Below are positions 6,271 through 13,668 of a stretch of DNA of 14,239 bases, piece by piece. Within the stretch, counting starts at the first letter, position 1. Every line of letters starts with the position of its first letter. Location: positions 1-14,239 of the forward strand of contig JBKPCR010000088.1 in NCBI GenBank assembly GCA_046727435.1, in the 5' to 3' direction. The stretch is from CAVPRW01 sp046727435 [NCBI: bacterium]. Its GTDB lineage: Bacteria > Tectomicrobia > Entotheonellia > J063. The notes beneath the pieces are model-generated. The model searched no databases and was not told the DNA's origin. It saw only the letters and a list, made by a program, of their open reading frames with translations. Both the position numbers and the translations under genes were made by a program.

Positions 6271-7527
6271 ATGGCTTGGATACACGACAGCGACCTGCAA
6301 TACGAGGCTCTCTATCAGGCGGCGCGCGCGGATGAGTTCATGTGGCAGCGATCCAGAGCGCTCGGCATCTCACGCCGACGCCTGTTGCAGTGGCTTGCAG
6401 CTGGGGGAGCCTCGGTGCTGGTTGGAGGCGCATGGCCCCGGCAGGTCCAAGCAGCGCAAGCAGCTTCCTCTCAGGAGCTCGTGGTCAAGCCGGCCCCCCC
6501 TGAGCTGTTCTTCGATTATGGCAGTAATAAAGAGATGCGCTGGCAGAACATGTCCCAGCGCGGCTATGTGGTCCCGAACGAGCTCTTCTTTGTGCGTAAT
6601 CACACCCGCACGCCCCGCATCGATGTCTCCACCTGGCGCCTCAAGGTCGAGGGTTCCGGCGTCCGACGCCCCTTGGAGTTGGCCTACGACACGCTCCGGT
6701 CGATGCCATCGGTGTCGGTGATTCGGGGGGTTGAGTGTGCTGGTAACGGACGGAGCTTCTTCGAGAACGCATATGGCAAAAAGGCCCAGGGGACACAATG
6801 GAAGTTGGGAGCCATCGGTGTCGCCGAGTGGACCGGTGTGCGTTTGCGCGATGTTCTGGACCGGGCAGGGCTCAAGCGCACCGCCAAGGATGTGATGCCA
6901 GAAGGTCTCGATGACCTCAAGGTGCGTCGTCCGATGTCGGTCGCGAAGGCCGTGGCCGAGGATACTATTTTGGCGTACGCCATGAACGGCGAACCCTTGC
7001 CACCTGACCACGGCTCTCCCGTGCGAGTTCTTGTCCCTGGTTGGATCGGGGTGGCCAATATCAAGTGGGTGGGGCGCATCGAGGTCTCAGAGGACGCCCT
7101 CTTCTCGCACTGGAATACGGATACTTATATCTTGATAGGTTCCGACTATCAGCCAAACCCTCCCGCCAAGGGGCTCGTGTTGTCTCTGCAAAATCTGAAA
7201 AGCGCTTTGGAGTTAGACATGGGCGCCCAGCTCCAAGCTGGGCGCCATCGCCTGACCGGACGCTCCTGGTCCGCGTTTGGCAAGATCACCAGGGTCGAGT
7301 ACAGCCTGGATCGAGGGCTGACCTGGCAGCTAGCGAGACTGCAGGAGCCCCGTATCTCACAAGCATGGGCTCGATGGGACTTCGACTGGGACGCCAGGCT
7401 AGGGCAGCATACAATTCGCGTTAGGGCCGCAGATGAGCACGGGCATGCCCAACCGGAAAATGTGCCCTGGAATGAACAGGGCTATCTCTATAATGCCGTC
7501 GTGGATCATCCCGTCATTGTAGCGTGA
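6271..7527 (+). CDS. Sulfite oxidase / SoxC-family molybdopterin oxidoreductase, Tat-exported
   Basis: The 418-residue protein has a twin-arginine-type signal, SRRRLLQWLAAGGASVLVGG (34-53), followed by a likely cleavage near VQAAQA (59-64). The motif sits after an unusual 33-residue leader. The catalytic domain (~75-295) has the molybdenum-ligating Cys156 in RGVECAGNGR, followed by QGTQWKLGAIGVAEWTGVRL and the pterin-binding RVLVPGWIGVANIKWVGRIEVS. The C-terminal domain (~300-418) is the Mo-co dimerisation fold (GRSWSAFGKITRVEYSLDRGLTW). Relatives oxidise sulfite, or sulfane sulfur as SoxC, in the periplasm and pass electrons to a cytochrome c. No cytochrome or other Sox gene is in the window. 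GAGGAG (6256-6261) precedes the ATG by 9 nt. The gene starts 79 bp after the hybrid kinase with no evident terminator between, so it may share the transcript. The substrate is not proven by sequence. Confidence 0.9.
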   Translation: MAWIHDSDLQYEALYQAARADEFMWQRSRALGISRRRLLQWLAAGGASVLVGGAWPRQVQAAQAASSQELVVKPAPPELFFDYGSNKEMRWQNMSQRGYVVPNELFFVRNHTRTPRIDVSTWRLKVEGSGVRRPLELAYDTLRSMPSVSVIRGVECAGNGRSFFENAYGKKAQGTQWKLGAIGVAEWTGVRLRDVLDRAGLKRTAKDVMPEGLDDLKVRRPMSVAKAVAEDTILAYAMNGEPLPPDHGSPVRVLVPGWIGVANIKWVGRIEVSEDALFSHWNTDTYILIGSDYQPNPPAKGLVLSLQNLKSALELDMGAQLQAGRHRLTGRSWSAFGKITRVEYSLDRGLTWQLARLQEPRISQAWARWDFDWDARLGQHTIRVRAADEHGHAQPENVPWNEQGYLYNAVVDHPVIVA

Positions 7528-7572
7528 GGATGTCGCATCGAGTCCTCCTGGACCGCCATCGCCGAGGCCCAT

Positions 7573-7669
7573 CCCTCTTCCTCCGGACGAGGGTCAGAGT
7601 GAGGGCCGGCCATACCTGCCTATACCTCCGCGTTCCCTCACCCCAGCCCTCTCCCAGTGGGAGAGAGGG
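7573..7669. repeat. REP-like element pair in inverted orientation
   Basis: The second unit (7635-7669) begins CCCTCACCCCAGCC and contains the hairpin CTCTCCC (7649-7655) / GGGAGAG (7659-7665) with an AGT loop. The first unit (7573-7605) is a degenerate copy in opposite orientation, starting CCCTCTTCC and ending GTCAGAGTGAGGG. Its reverse complement aligns with the second unit along its whole length. Such GC-rich dispersed dyads in head-to-head pairs resemble the BIMEs (REP pairs) seen in many bacterial genomes. They lie just after the sulfite oxidase-family stop. No T-tract follows, so this is not a classic terminator, although it may stabilise the upstream mRNA 3' end. Confidence 0.65.
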
Positions 7670-7730
7670 CAAAAAGCGAGCCCTGACATGAGAGCGCAAA
7701 GCTCTGACGCACACCCCCAGGCAAGATTCC

Positions 7731-7758
7731 TTGCGCCGCGGAGACGCTGGGGTATAAT
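7731..7758 (+). promoter_or_regulatory. Sigma70-type promoter candidate for the mazG operon
   Basis: A perfect TATAAT at 7753-7758 lies 16 bp after a weak -35 match, TTGCGC (7731-7736). Transcription would start near 7765 and give a leader of about 100 nt before mazG. The leader begins with a small hairpin, CGTTG (7767-7771) / CAACG (7778-7782), and holds another, CGCC/GGCG at 7819-7830. The position after the REP-like pair and before a three-gene operon fits. Confidence 0.55.
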
Positions 7759-7864
7759 AGGAGCCTCGTTGCTCGACCAACGGTATCGGGACAACCACCG
7801 CGCCATTTGAGCGTGAATCGCCGTCTGGCGGCTACATACATCTTGCCCAGGAAGTGAGGGGGTC

Positions 7865-8656
7865 GTGACCGAGAAACATGAGGGCTCACTCTTCGACCGG
7901 CTCGTCGAGATTATGGCGATGTTACGCTCGCCAGCTGGCTGCCCATGGGATCGTGCTCAGGACAGCACCAGCCTCAAACCTTACCTGTTGGAAGAAGCCT
8001 ATGAGGTGCTAGAAGCCATTGAGGAAGGCACGCCTCACAAGCTGAAAGATGAATTGGGAGACCTCCTCTTTCAGGTAATTTTCCACGCCCAGCTCGCCCG
8101 CGAGCGTGGGGAGTTCGATGTCTATGACATCCTGGCTGGGACCATTGCCAAGATGACGCGCCGACACCCCCACGTGTTCGGCTCGGCCGCCGCGTCGACG
8201 CCCAAGGAGGCGCTGCAGAATTGGGAGGAGATCAAGCGCGAGGAAAAAGCGGCGGATCAAGGGACCTCTGTGCTCGACGGTGTGCCGCGCCAACTACCAT
8301 CCCTGCTGCGCGCCCAGCGCTTGCAAGATAAAGCGGCTCGGGTAGGATTTGACTGGCCAGAGATTGAGCAGGTGTGGAGAAAATTGTCGGAGGAGCTGCA
8401 GGAACTACGCACTGCCATGGACCGCAACAACCGCATCGAGATCGAAGGGGAACTGGGCGACGTGCTCTTTGTGTTGGTCAACTTGGCACGCTGGCTCGAG
8501 ATCAACCCGGATGAGGCCCTCCATCATACCTCGCAAAAGTTCATCCAGCGTTTCCAGTTTATCGAGCGTGAGCTGAGCCGGCAGGGGAAAACGCCGAAGC
8601 AGTCTACGCTGGCAGAGATGGATGCCCTGTGGGAGCAGGCCAAGCGACAGGAGTGA
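7865..8656 (+). CDS. mazG: Nucleoside triphosphate pyrophosphohydrolase MazG
   Basis: The 263-residue protein has the same length as classic two-domain MazG. The N-terminal domain has CPWDRAQDSTSLKPYLLEEAYEVLEAIEE (26-54), with the metal-binding EE..E cluster (Glu43, Glu44, Glu47), and then KDELGDLLFQVIFHA (61-75). The second domain repeats the pattern with EELQEL and EGELGDVLFVLVNLARWL. MazG cleaves NTPs and dNTPs to the monophosphate and pyrophosphate, clears abnormal nucleotides, and in some bacteria lowers (p)ppGpp. The start is GTG at 7865 with GAGGG (7856-7860) 4 nt upstream. The Nudix gene begins 6 nt after the stop, so the pair forms a nucleotide-sanitation operon driven by the promoter near 7753. 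Confidence 0.96.
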   Translation: MTEKHEGSLFDRLVEIMAMLRSPAGCPWDRAQDSTSLKPYLLEEAYEVLEAIEEGTPHKLKDELGDLLFQVIFHAQLARERGEFDVYDILAGTIAKMTRRHPHVFGSAAASTPKEALQNWEEIKREEKAADQGTSVLDGVPRQLPSLLRAQRLQDKAARVGFDWPEIEQVWRKLSEELQELRTAMDRNNRIEIEGELGDVLFVLVNLARWLEINPDEALHHTSQKFIQRFQFIERELSRQGKTPKQSTLAEMDALWEQAKRQE

Positions 8657-8662
8657 CGAGCG

Positions 8663-9136
8663 TTGACAACGAATGGACGGGCCGAGACGACGCTAGGATT
8701 CCCGCCAAAGGCTATTATTATCGCCGTCGGCGCGGTGATTCTCGATGCCGCCGAGCAAGTGCTCCTGGTCAAGCACGTGCCGGAGCGGAAAAGCTTCTGG
8801 CAAGGGAAGTGGATCTGCCCCGGAGGGCGGCTTGAGGTAGGGGAAGGAATTGAGGCGGGAATTCGCCGCGAGGTCTGGGAGGAGACGCGCCTGGACATCC
8901 GTCTGAGGCGCCCGCTGGTGCCCTTCGAGCGCATCATCCATGGCGAGGATGGCGTCAAACTGCATGTGATCTATATCGATTATCTAGCGGAAAAGATCGG
9001 CGGAGCCCTACAAGCCGGCGATGACGTCGGAGAAGCAGTGTGGATCCCACGCCTGCAGCTTGCGGCGCTCGGTGAGGCCCTGCACGAGGACACGCGAAGA
9101 CTGCTCGAGATCGCTCAAGTAATGGGCACTACATAG
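8663..9136 (+). CDS. Nudix hydrolase
   Basis: This 157-residue protein has a Nudix box at residues 55-77: G(5x)E(7x)REVWEETRL, preceded by CPGG. The catalytic REVxEE core with Glu70, Glu73 and Glu74 is intact. The usual Gly near the end of the box is Arg76, an atypical substitution. The N-terminal strand KAIIIAVGAVILDA (16-29) and VLLVKHVPERKSFWQGKWICPGG are typical of NTP or ADP-ribose pyrophosphatase-like members. The substrate cannot be assigned from sequence. The start appears to be TTG at 8663, with CAGGAG (8648-8653) inside the end of mazG at 9-nt spacing. It lies between mazG and the LAB_N gene with gaps of 6 and 7 nt, so it is co-transcribed and probably a housecleaning partner of MazG. 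Confidence 0.9.
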   Translation: MTTNGRAETTLGFPPKAIIIAVGAVILDAAEQVLLVKHVPERKSFWQGKWICPGGRLEVGEGIEAGIRREVWEETRLDIRLRRPLVPFERIIHGEDGVKLHVIYIDYLAEKIGGALQAGDDVGEAVWIPRLQLAALGEALHEDTRRLLEIAQVMGTT

Positions 9137-9143
9137 GGAAATC

Positions 9144-9428
9144 ATGGAACCGCACTATTGGTTATATCTCGGCTTTGCCGGGCAGCTGCTCTTCGGGTTA
9201 CGCTTTGTCGTGCAGTGGGTGGCGTCAGAGCGCAAGGGCGAAAGTATCATCCCCATTTACTTTTGGTATCTCAGTCTGGTCGGCAGTATGATCCTACTCG
9301 CCTATGCTATCTTTCGGCGCGACCCGGTCTTCATCCTGGGACAATCCACTGGCTTTATCGTCTACACGCGCAACCTCATGCTCATCTACCGCAAACGTGC
9401 CGCCTCTCACAACTTTGCGCCCTCGTAG
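9144..9428 (+). CDS. Lipid A biosynthesis N-terminal domain (LAB_N) small membrane protein
   Basis: The 94-residue protein consists of three membrane helices (about 5-26, 38-57, 62-82) and a short basic C-terminus. The family signature is clear: GQLLFGLRFVVQWVASE followed by SIIPIYFWYLSLVGS and FILGQSTGFIVYTRNL. The domain is named from its occurrence at the N-terminus of some lipid-A-disaccharide synthases. As a stand-alone protein it is usually found beside membrane glycosyltransferases that modify lipid A or lipid-linked sugars, and it may help move polyprenyl-linked substrates. No glycosyltransferase is adjacent here. The gene begins 7 nt after the Nudix stop and ends 22 bp from the convergent nitroreductase gene, so it is the last gene of this operon. 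Confidence 0.9.
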   Translation: MEPHYWLYLGFAGQLLFGLRFVVQWVASERKGESIIPIYFWYLSLVGSMILLAYAIFRRDPVFILGQSTGFIVYTRNLMLIYRKRAASHNFAPS

Positions 9429-9450
9429 GGGCGTCGGCAAGGATGCGGTG

Positions 9451-10062
9451 TCACCGCTTCGCCACGAGCGGCGAAGGACTTCCCCACTTCCCGCTGAAGA
9501 CAAACTGACTCAGCGGCTTACGTTGTCTCGTCATGTGCTCGCGTTCGTTCAGGACATCTGGTAGAGTCGTCGGATCTCCTCTATATCCAATCGCAATGGC
9601 GGTCCATGCTTCGAAACCTTCGGGTATGTCAAATATCTCGCGCGCCTTGTCAGGGTAGATGCCAAGCATCTGATGCACAAAAAGCCCCCGCGCCGTCGCC
9701 TCCACCAATAGATTGCCGGCGGCTAGACCAAGGTCATGAACAGCGGCACGATTGACTTGGCCATTGCGCGCAAATGTCAGGCTCGCAATGCCCAATGCCA
9801 GGACTGGTGCGGCCTTTGCCCAGGCTTGATTGAACTCTACGAGGCAGGACAGGACTTGTTGGAACTGCTCGGGGTGCTCCTTGGTCGCCACAATATAGGT
9901 CCATGGTTGCTCGTTAAAGGACGACGCCGCCCAGCGAGCCGCCTCGAACACCGAGAGCAGATCAGCTTCCGGAACCGGCCGGTTTTGGAAGGCATAAGGG
10001 CTCCAACGTGTTGCGAGAAGCTCGTGGATCGGGTAGTCTGTCGAGGCACGCTTTTCAAGCAT
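9451..10062 (-). CDS. Nitroreductase-family flavoprotein
   Basis: The 203-residue protein matches the FMN-dependent nitroreductase fold. It has an N-terminal RWSPYAFQNRPVPE segment (19-32) that contacts the FMN phosphate, ARWAASSFNEQPW (42-54) with the flavin-contacting Asn/Gln, the helix DLGLAAGNLLVEATARGL (110-127), and near the end a GY..DP motif (EAWTAIAIGYRGDP). Members reduce nitro groups, quinones or enones with NAD(P)H. The substrate here is unknown. The ATG at 10062 is preferred because AGGAAGGG/GAGG lies directly upstream (10065-10073). A longer frame from 10152 adds an unrelated N-terminus without a ribosome-binding site. It lies 199 bp downstream of the amidohydrolase gene on the same strand, with a REP-like element between them. 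Confidence 0.92.
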   Translation of the reverse strand: MLEKRASTDYPIHELLATRWSPYAFQNRPVPEADLLSVFEAARWAASSFNEQPWTYIVATKEHPEQFQQVLSCLVEFNQAWAKAAPVLALGIASLTFARNGQVNRAAVHDLGLAAGNLLVEATARGLFVHQMLGIYPDKAREIFDIPEGFEAWTAIAIGYRGDPTTLPDVLNEREHMTRQRKPLSQFVFSGKWGSPSPLVAKR

Positions 10063-10196
10063 AACCCTTCCTCTCGCTTCTCGTAACATCAAATGGTAGC
10101 GACCTGATACCAGATATGACCAGAGGCAGAAACACGGCGGCTCCCAGCCCATCCATACTCAGTACCATGCGCCATCTATACACCCCTAATTGCACC

Positions 10197-10229
10197 CCCC
10201 CTCACCCAGCCCCCCTCGATGGGGGAGGG
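10197..10229. repeat. Single REP-like element
   Basis: The segment reads CCCCTCACCCAGCCCCC, then TCGAT, then GGGGGAGGG. It shares the CCCTCACCC(C)AGCC lead and the GC-rich hairpin with the element at 7635-7669. It lies in the gap between the amidohydrolase and nitroreductase genes. No T-run follows in either direction, so a simple terminator is unlikely. Confidence 0.6.
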
Positions 10230-10261
10230 TTCGGGAAGGAGTGAAATCCAGGCCCTTAGTA

Positions 10262-11605
10262 CTACGATATATGCAAAGCCTCCTTGATTCTGCGCGCAGC
10301 CACCTCGGTCGCCTCTATAATGGGCGCTGGATCGACGCCCACCACTCGGCCCCCAGCTTTGAGGGGTTGACCGTCGACGAAGACCCAATCGACATTCGAC
10401 GGCTGCCCATTGAAGACGAGTTGATTGATCCAGTTGAGTCGCGGCGCAAAGTTGGCACTTCCTGGGTCCAGGATCAGCACATCGGCCTGCTTCCCTGGCG
10501 TCAGCGACCCGATGCACGCCGCCATGTCCAGCACTTCCGCGCCGCCCAGCGTCGCCATACGCAGTACCTCGGACACCGTCGGGAAGACGCTCGCCTGGAG
10601 GGACGTCGCCCGTTGTAATCCCACGGCCACCCGCATGGTGTTAAACATGTCACTCGTGTCGTTGGTCCCCCCATCGAGCCCGAGCCCCACCTTCACCCCA
10701 GCCTGGTGTAGAGCCGGTAGCCGGATGATGCCGGAGGCCAGGCGCATGTTGCTGAGCGGGTTATGCGCTACGCGCACGTCCCTCTCGCCCAGGAGGGTGA
10801 TTTCCTCGTCCAGCAAGTGAATGGCATGAGCGCCCAGCAGGTCCGGACCCATGGCATTCGCGAGGACGAGTCCTTTGATCGCGTCGTCCTGCCGCTGGGC
10901 GATATTCTCGAGCAAATGCACGTGGAGTTTGACGCCTAACTCGGCGGCGAGGCTCGACATCGCCTGGAGCTGGGGTAACAATCGGCTCGATGCCCCAGGA
11001 TGGGAGGCGACCTGCAAGCAGGCGCGCGGGTGGGGCTCGATGAGGTCCTTCTTGACCCGCTTGATGTCATCGATGACGGCAGGGTTAGCGTTGCCGCGGT
11101 AGGCGAAGACAAACCGCAACCCCGACTCCTCGAGGGCGCGAATATTGCCCCGCACAAACGCCGGGGAAAAACTATGGGACCAATCGACGACCGTGGTCAC
11201 CCCCGTCATGACTAGATCCAACGTGCTGAGGCGAACGCCCGCATAGATTTCCATTTCCGACGGGGTGATAGCAGGATTCGCCAGGGGAAAGACGCAAGTC
11301 TCCAGCCAGCCGTTCAGGTCCTGATCGGCTTGACAGCCCCGAATGAGCGACTGCCACAGATGATTATGCACATCCACGAACCCTGGCATGACAATCTTGC
11401 CGGTCGCATCGACGATCTGGCGCGCGTCTTCCCGGAGGTGTCTGCCCACCGCGGCGATCTTGTCTCCGACCAACAGCACGTCCGCCTCGTCGATGACGCC
11501 TAACTCCCCCGCGCCAATGCTGGGATCCATGGTGAGGATGAGGGTTGCGTTCCGAATCAGCGTGCGCAGCTGGTTGGTCTGGCTCAACTGGGTATCGAGG
11601 TGCAT
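10262..11605 (-). CDS. Amidohydrolase-superfamily deaminase/hydrolase (TRZ/ATZ type)
   Basis: The 447-residue enzyme has a small N-terminal beta domain (RNATLILTMDP, VLLVGDKIAAVG) and a TIM-barrel with metal ligands HNH (His80, His82 in VDVHNHLWQSLIRG), His230 with catalytic Glu233 in LHVHLLEN, His260 in GAHAIHL, and Asp311 in GLGLDGGTND. The C-terminus has the usual LTPGKQADVLILD. This ligand set with one metal is shared by S-adenosylhomocysteine/5'-methylthioadenosine deaminases, guanine and 8-oxoguanine deaminases, and chlorohydrolases such as AtzA/TrzN. The sequence does not settle the substrate, which is probably an N-heterocyclic compound. The start ATG at 11605 has no clear Shine-Dalgarno sequence. 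It is the upstream gene of a possible pair with the nitroreductase. The gap to the cpdA-like gene (11606-11750) suggests its own promoter. Confidence 0.93.
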   Translation of the reverse strand: MHLDTQLSQTNQLRTLIRNATLILTMDPSIGAGELGVIDEADVLLVGDKIAAVGRHLREDARQIVDATGKIVMPGFVDVHNHLWQSLIRGCQADQDLNGWLETCVFPLANPAITPSEMEIYAGVRLSTLDLVMTGVTTVVDWSHSFSPAFVRGNIRALEESGLRFVFAYRGNANPAVIDDIKRVKKDLIEPHPRACLQVASHPGASSRLLPQLQAMSSLAAELGVKLHVHLLENIAQRQDDAIKGLVLANAMGPDLLGAHAIHLLDEEITLLGERDVRVAHNPLSNMRLASGIIRLPALHQAGVKVGLGLDGGTNDTSDMFNTMRVAVGLQRATSLQASVFPTVSEVLRMATLGGAEVLDMAACIGSLTPGKQADVLILDPGSANFAPRLNWINQLVFNGQPSNVDWVFVDGQPLKAGGRVVGVDPAPIIEATEVAARRIKEALHIS

Positions 11606-11665
11606 AGGACTAGAACGTGACTTTCTGCAGAGACAATTTGAAAGGGCGCGGCAGCGCTCCCTTTC

Positions 11666-11684
11666 CTCCCTTTGCCAAGGGGAG
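11666..11684. repeat. Intergenic GC-rich hairpin (CTCCCTT/AAGGGGAG)
   Basis: An inverted repeat CTCCCTT (11666-11672) / AAGGGGAG (11677-11684), with one bulged G and a TGCC loop, lies in the 145-bp gap between the cpdA-like stop and the amidohydrolase start. No T-tract adjoins it, so it looks like a dispersed repeat rather than an intrinsic terminator. Confidence 0.4.
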
Positions 11685-11750
11685 TGCTGAAAGTTCTACG
11701 TGGGCGCCACGCTACGGAAAATCGCCACATGCGCGATATGGCCTGCGACG

Positions 11751-12557
11751 CTATACAGCGATCACCTCGGTTGAAACCTCGCGCCCCTGACAGGTCACCA
11801 GCCGCAGCATGGGAGGATCGCCAGAGATGACCAGACCATCCGGTCCCTCAACAAATTGGAAGCAGGTGGAAGGTGTGGTAAATACGGGAATGCCATCGCG
11901 TTGGCCGGCGAATGGACGATGGACGTGCCCGCACAGTACTGCACACACATTGTCTACCTCATGGACCACCTGCCAGAGGTCCTCGGCATTGAGCAGCATG
12001 ATCTGGTCGAGCACACGGCCACCCACGGGCACCGCCTGATGGTGTACGATGAGGATCGTTGGCTGCGCTGCATGCTGATGCAGCTGCTTACGGAGCCAGG
12101 CTAACTGTGCATATCCGAGATAACCACCAATTCGTTGGGGTTCGAGCGAATCGAGCACACAGAGACGATGCTGGCCCGAGGTAAAGGCGTAATGGTATGG
12201 CCGATCGGTCGGCTGTGAATCTTTGCAGACCACTCGGCGGAAGGGCACCCGGCGGTCATGATTTCCCATGACGTAATGCACCGGTACGTTCAATCGGCCG
12301 ACCAGGCTGTGAAAGATCTCATAGGAAGTCTCATAATCACGCACGGTGAGCTCGCGGGCTTTGGCTTTGACTTCTGGCGCATCGTCCGGGCTCACCAGAT
12401 CGCCGCCGATGACGACGAATGCTGGCTGCGGGTCCAACCGGTTCACTGTTTCGACTACTCGCGTCAGCGTCTCGATCGTATCAACATCGCGCAGGCGCAC
12501 GCCGGGTCGCACAATATGCGTATCGGAGAAATGCACAAAGGTCAAGCTGTCGGTCAT
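11751..12557 (-). CDS. Metallophosphoesterase, class III cyclic nucleotide phosphodiesterase-like (CpdA-like)
   Basis: The 268-residue protein carries all the calcineurin-type metal motifs in order: SDTHI (Asp12, His14), GGDLV (Asp53), GNHDRR (Asn99, His100, Asp101), LIVHHQAV (His172/173) and CGHVHRPF (His211, His213). The later TTPSTCFQF segment is typical of CpdA-like enzymes, which hydrolyse 3',5'-cAMP to AMP using two metal ions. Related proteins act on other phosphoesters, so cAMP as substrate is an inference. It starts 14 nt after the mnmA stop, and its purine-rich AAAGGGA site lies next to the end of mnmA, so it is the third gene of an rsmD-mnmA-cpdA operon. Confidence 0.9.
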   Translation of the reverse strand: MTDSLTFVHFSDTHIVRPGVRLRDVDTIETLTRVVETVNRLDPQPAFVVIGGDLVSPDDAPEVKAKARELTVRDYETSYEIFHSLVGRLNVPVHYVMGNHDRRVPFRRVVCKDSQPTDRPYHYAFTSGQHRLCVLDSLEPQRIGGYLGYAQLAWLRKQLHQHAAQPTILIVHHQAVPVGGRVLDQIMLLNAEDLWQVVHEVDNVCAVLCGHVHRPFAGQRDGIPVFTTPSTCFQFVEGPDGLVISGDPPMLRLVTCQGREVSTEVIAV

Positions 12558-12571
12558 GGAGCCGTTCCCTT

Positions 12572-13657
12572 TCAGAGCACTCGATCGATCCAGCCTCCGC
12601 CCACCACAAGGTCATCCCGATAAACGACTGCCGCTTGCCCTGGGGTGATTGCCCACTGCGGGGTGTCGAAAGTCACACGCGCCATGTCTCCATCCAGCGG
12701 GGTTACGCTGGCCGCACCACCAGCGTGCTGATGGCGAATCTGCACCGTGGCGGTGAACGGCTGACCCATCGGCGGCAACAGGTTCCAGTTCACCCGCTCC
12801 ACCAGGCAAGCGCGCTGCTCGACCTCAGCCTTTTCCCCGATCACCAGCCGATTGCGATCAGCATCGACCTCGGCGACATACAGCGGCTTGCCTGCCGCCA
12901 GTCCCAGGCCTTTGCGCTGTCCCACGGTGTAGAAGGGCAGACCCTGGTGGCGTCCAAGTTCACGGCCGGCTCGATCCACGATGGGCCCCTCGGCAAAGGC
13001 GCCAGCGGGCGCCTGCTCCCGGATGAAGCGCTGGTAGTCATGATCCTGAATGAAACAGATCTCCTGGCTCTCGGCCTTCTGCGCCACCGCCAGGCCAAAG
13101 CGCTGGGCCTGCTGGCGCACGTCATCCTTACGGAATGAACCCAGTGGTAACAGCATGCGGGCGAGCTGCTCCTGGCGCAGCTCGAAGAGAAAATAGGACT
13201 GGTCCTTGCGACGGTCGATGCCACGCCGGATGGCATAGCGCTGCGACGCTTCGTCGTACATCACTGAGGCGTAATGACCCGTCGCCACGAAGTCGGCCTC
13301 CAGCCCGAGTGCCCTCTCCAGCAGGAGATCGAACTTCAGCCAGGTGTTGCAGGCGACGCAGGGATTGGGGGTACGCCCCTTCAGGTAATCGCCGACGAAG
13401 TAATCGATCACCCGATGACGGAACTCCTGCTCGAAATTAAACACGTAAAACGGAATTCCCAGAGTGGCGGCGACCCGCCGGGCATCGCCGGCGTCTTGCT
13501 GCGAACAACAGGTGCCAAATGTACGCCCGTCGGTGGGCAAGTAATTCCACACCTGCATAAAGACGCCGATCACCTCATAGCCTTGTTCGGTAAGCAACGC
13601 TGCCGCCGTCGAACTATCCACCCCGCCACTCATGGCGAGCACCACGCGCGCAGTCAT
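12572..13657 (-). CDS. mnmA: tRNA-specific 2-thiouridylase MnmA
   Basis: The 361-residue protein matches full-length MnmA, which adds sulfur to U34 of tRNA-Lys, -Glu and -Gln (s2U). The ATP-binding P-loop is SGGVDSS (10-16). Catalytic Cys100 lies in [11 protein letters not shown] and the second catalytic Cys201 in ESQEICFI. Other family signatures are ATGHYA (125-130), KDQSYFLF and [10 protein letters not shown]. The usual CNxxxKF appears as CNTWLKF. Extra Cys50 and Cys51 in GTCCSQQD follow the form common outside the enterobacteria. The ribosome-binding site GAGAGGA lies beside the stop of rsmD, 11 nt upstream. It requires a sulfur-relay donor, which is not encoded here. Placement with rsmD suggests joint control of RNA modification. 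Confidence 0.97.
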   Translation of the reverse strand: MTARVVLAMSGGVDSSTAAALLTEQGYEVIGVFMQVWNYLPTDGRTFGTCCSQQDAGDARRVAATLGIPFYVFNFEQEFRHRVIDYFVGDYLKGRTPNPCVACNTWLKFDLLLERALGLEADFVATGHYASVMYDEASQRYAIRRGIDRRKDQSYFLFELRQEQLARMLLPLGSFRKDDVRQQAQRFGLAVAQKAESQEICFIQDHDYQRFIREQAPAGAFAEGPIVDRAGRELGRHQGLPFYTVGQRKGLGLAAGKPLYVAEVDADRNRLVIGEKAEVEQRACLVERVNWNLLPPMGQPFTATVQIRHQHAGGAASVTPLDGDMARVTFDTPQWAITPGQAAVVYRDDLVVGGGWIDRVL

Positions 13658-13668
13658 ACACCGTCCTC

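Noticed and set aside
7635-7680. Intrinsic terminator after the sulfite oxidase-family gene
   Set aside because: The hairpin is followed by CAAAAAGCG and not a T-run on the + strand. The matching copies elsewhere favour a dispersed repeat.
10063-10152. N-terminal extension of the nitroreductase from 10152
   Set aside because: Composition unlike the family and no ribosome-binding site. The ATG at 10062 has a strong one and matches the usual length.
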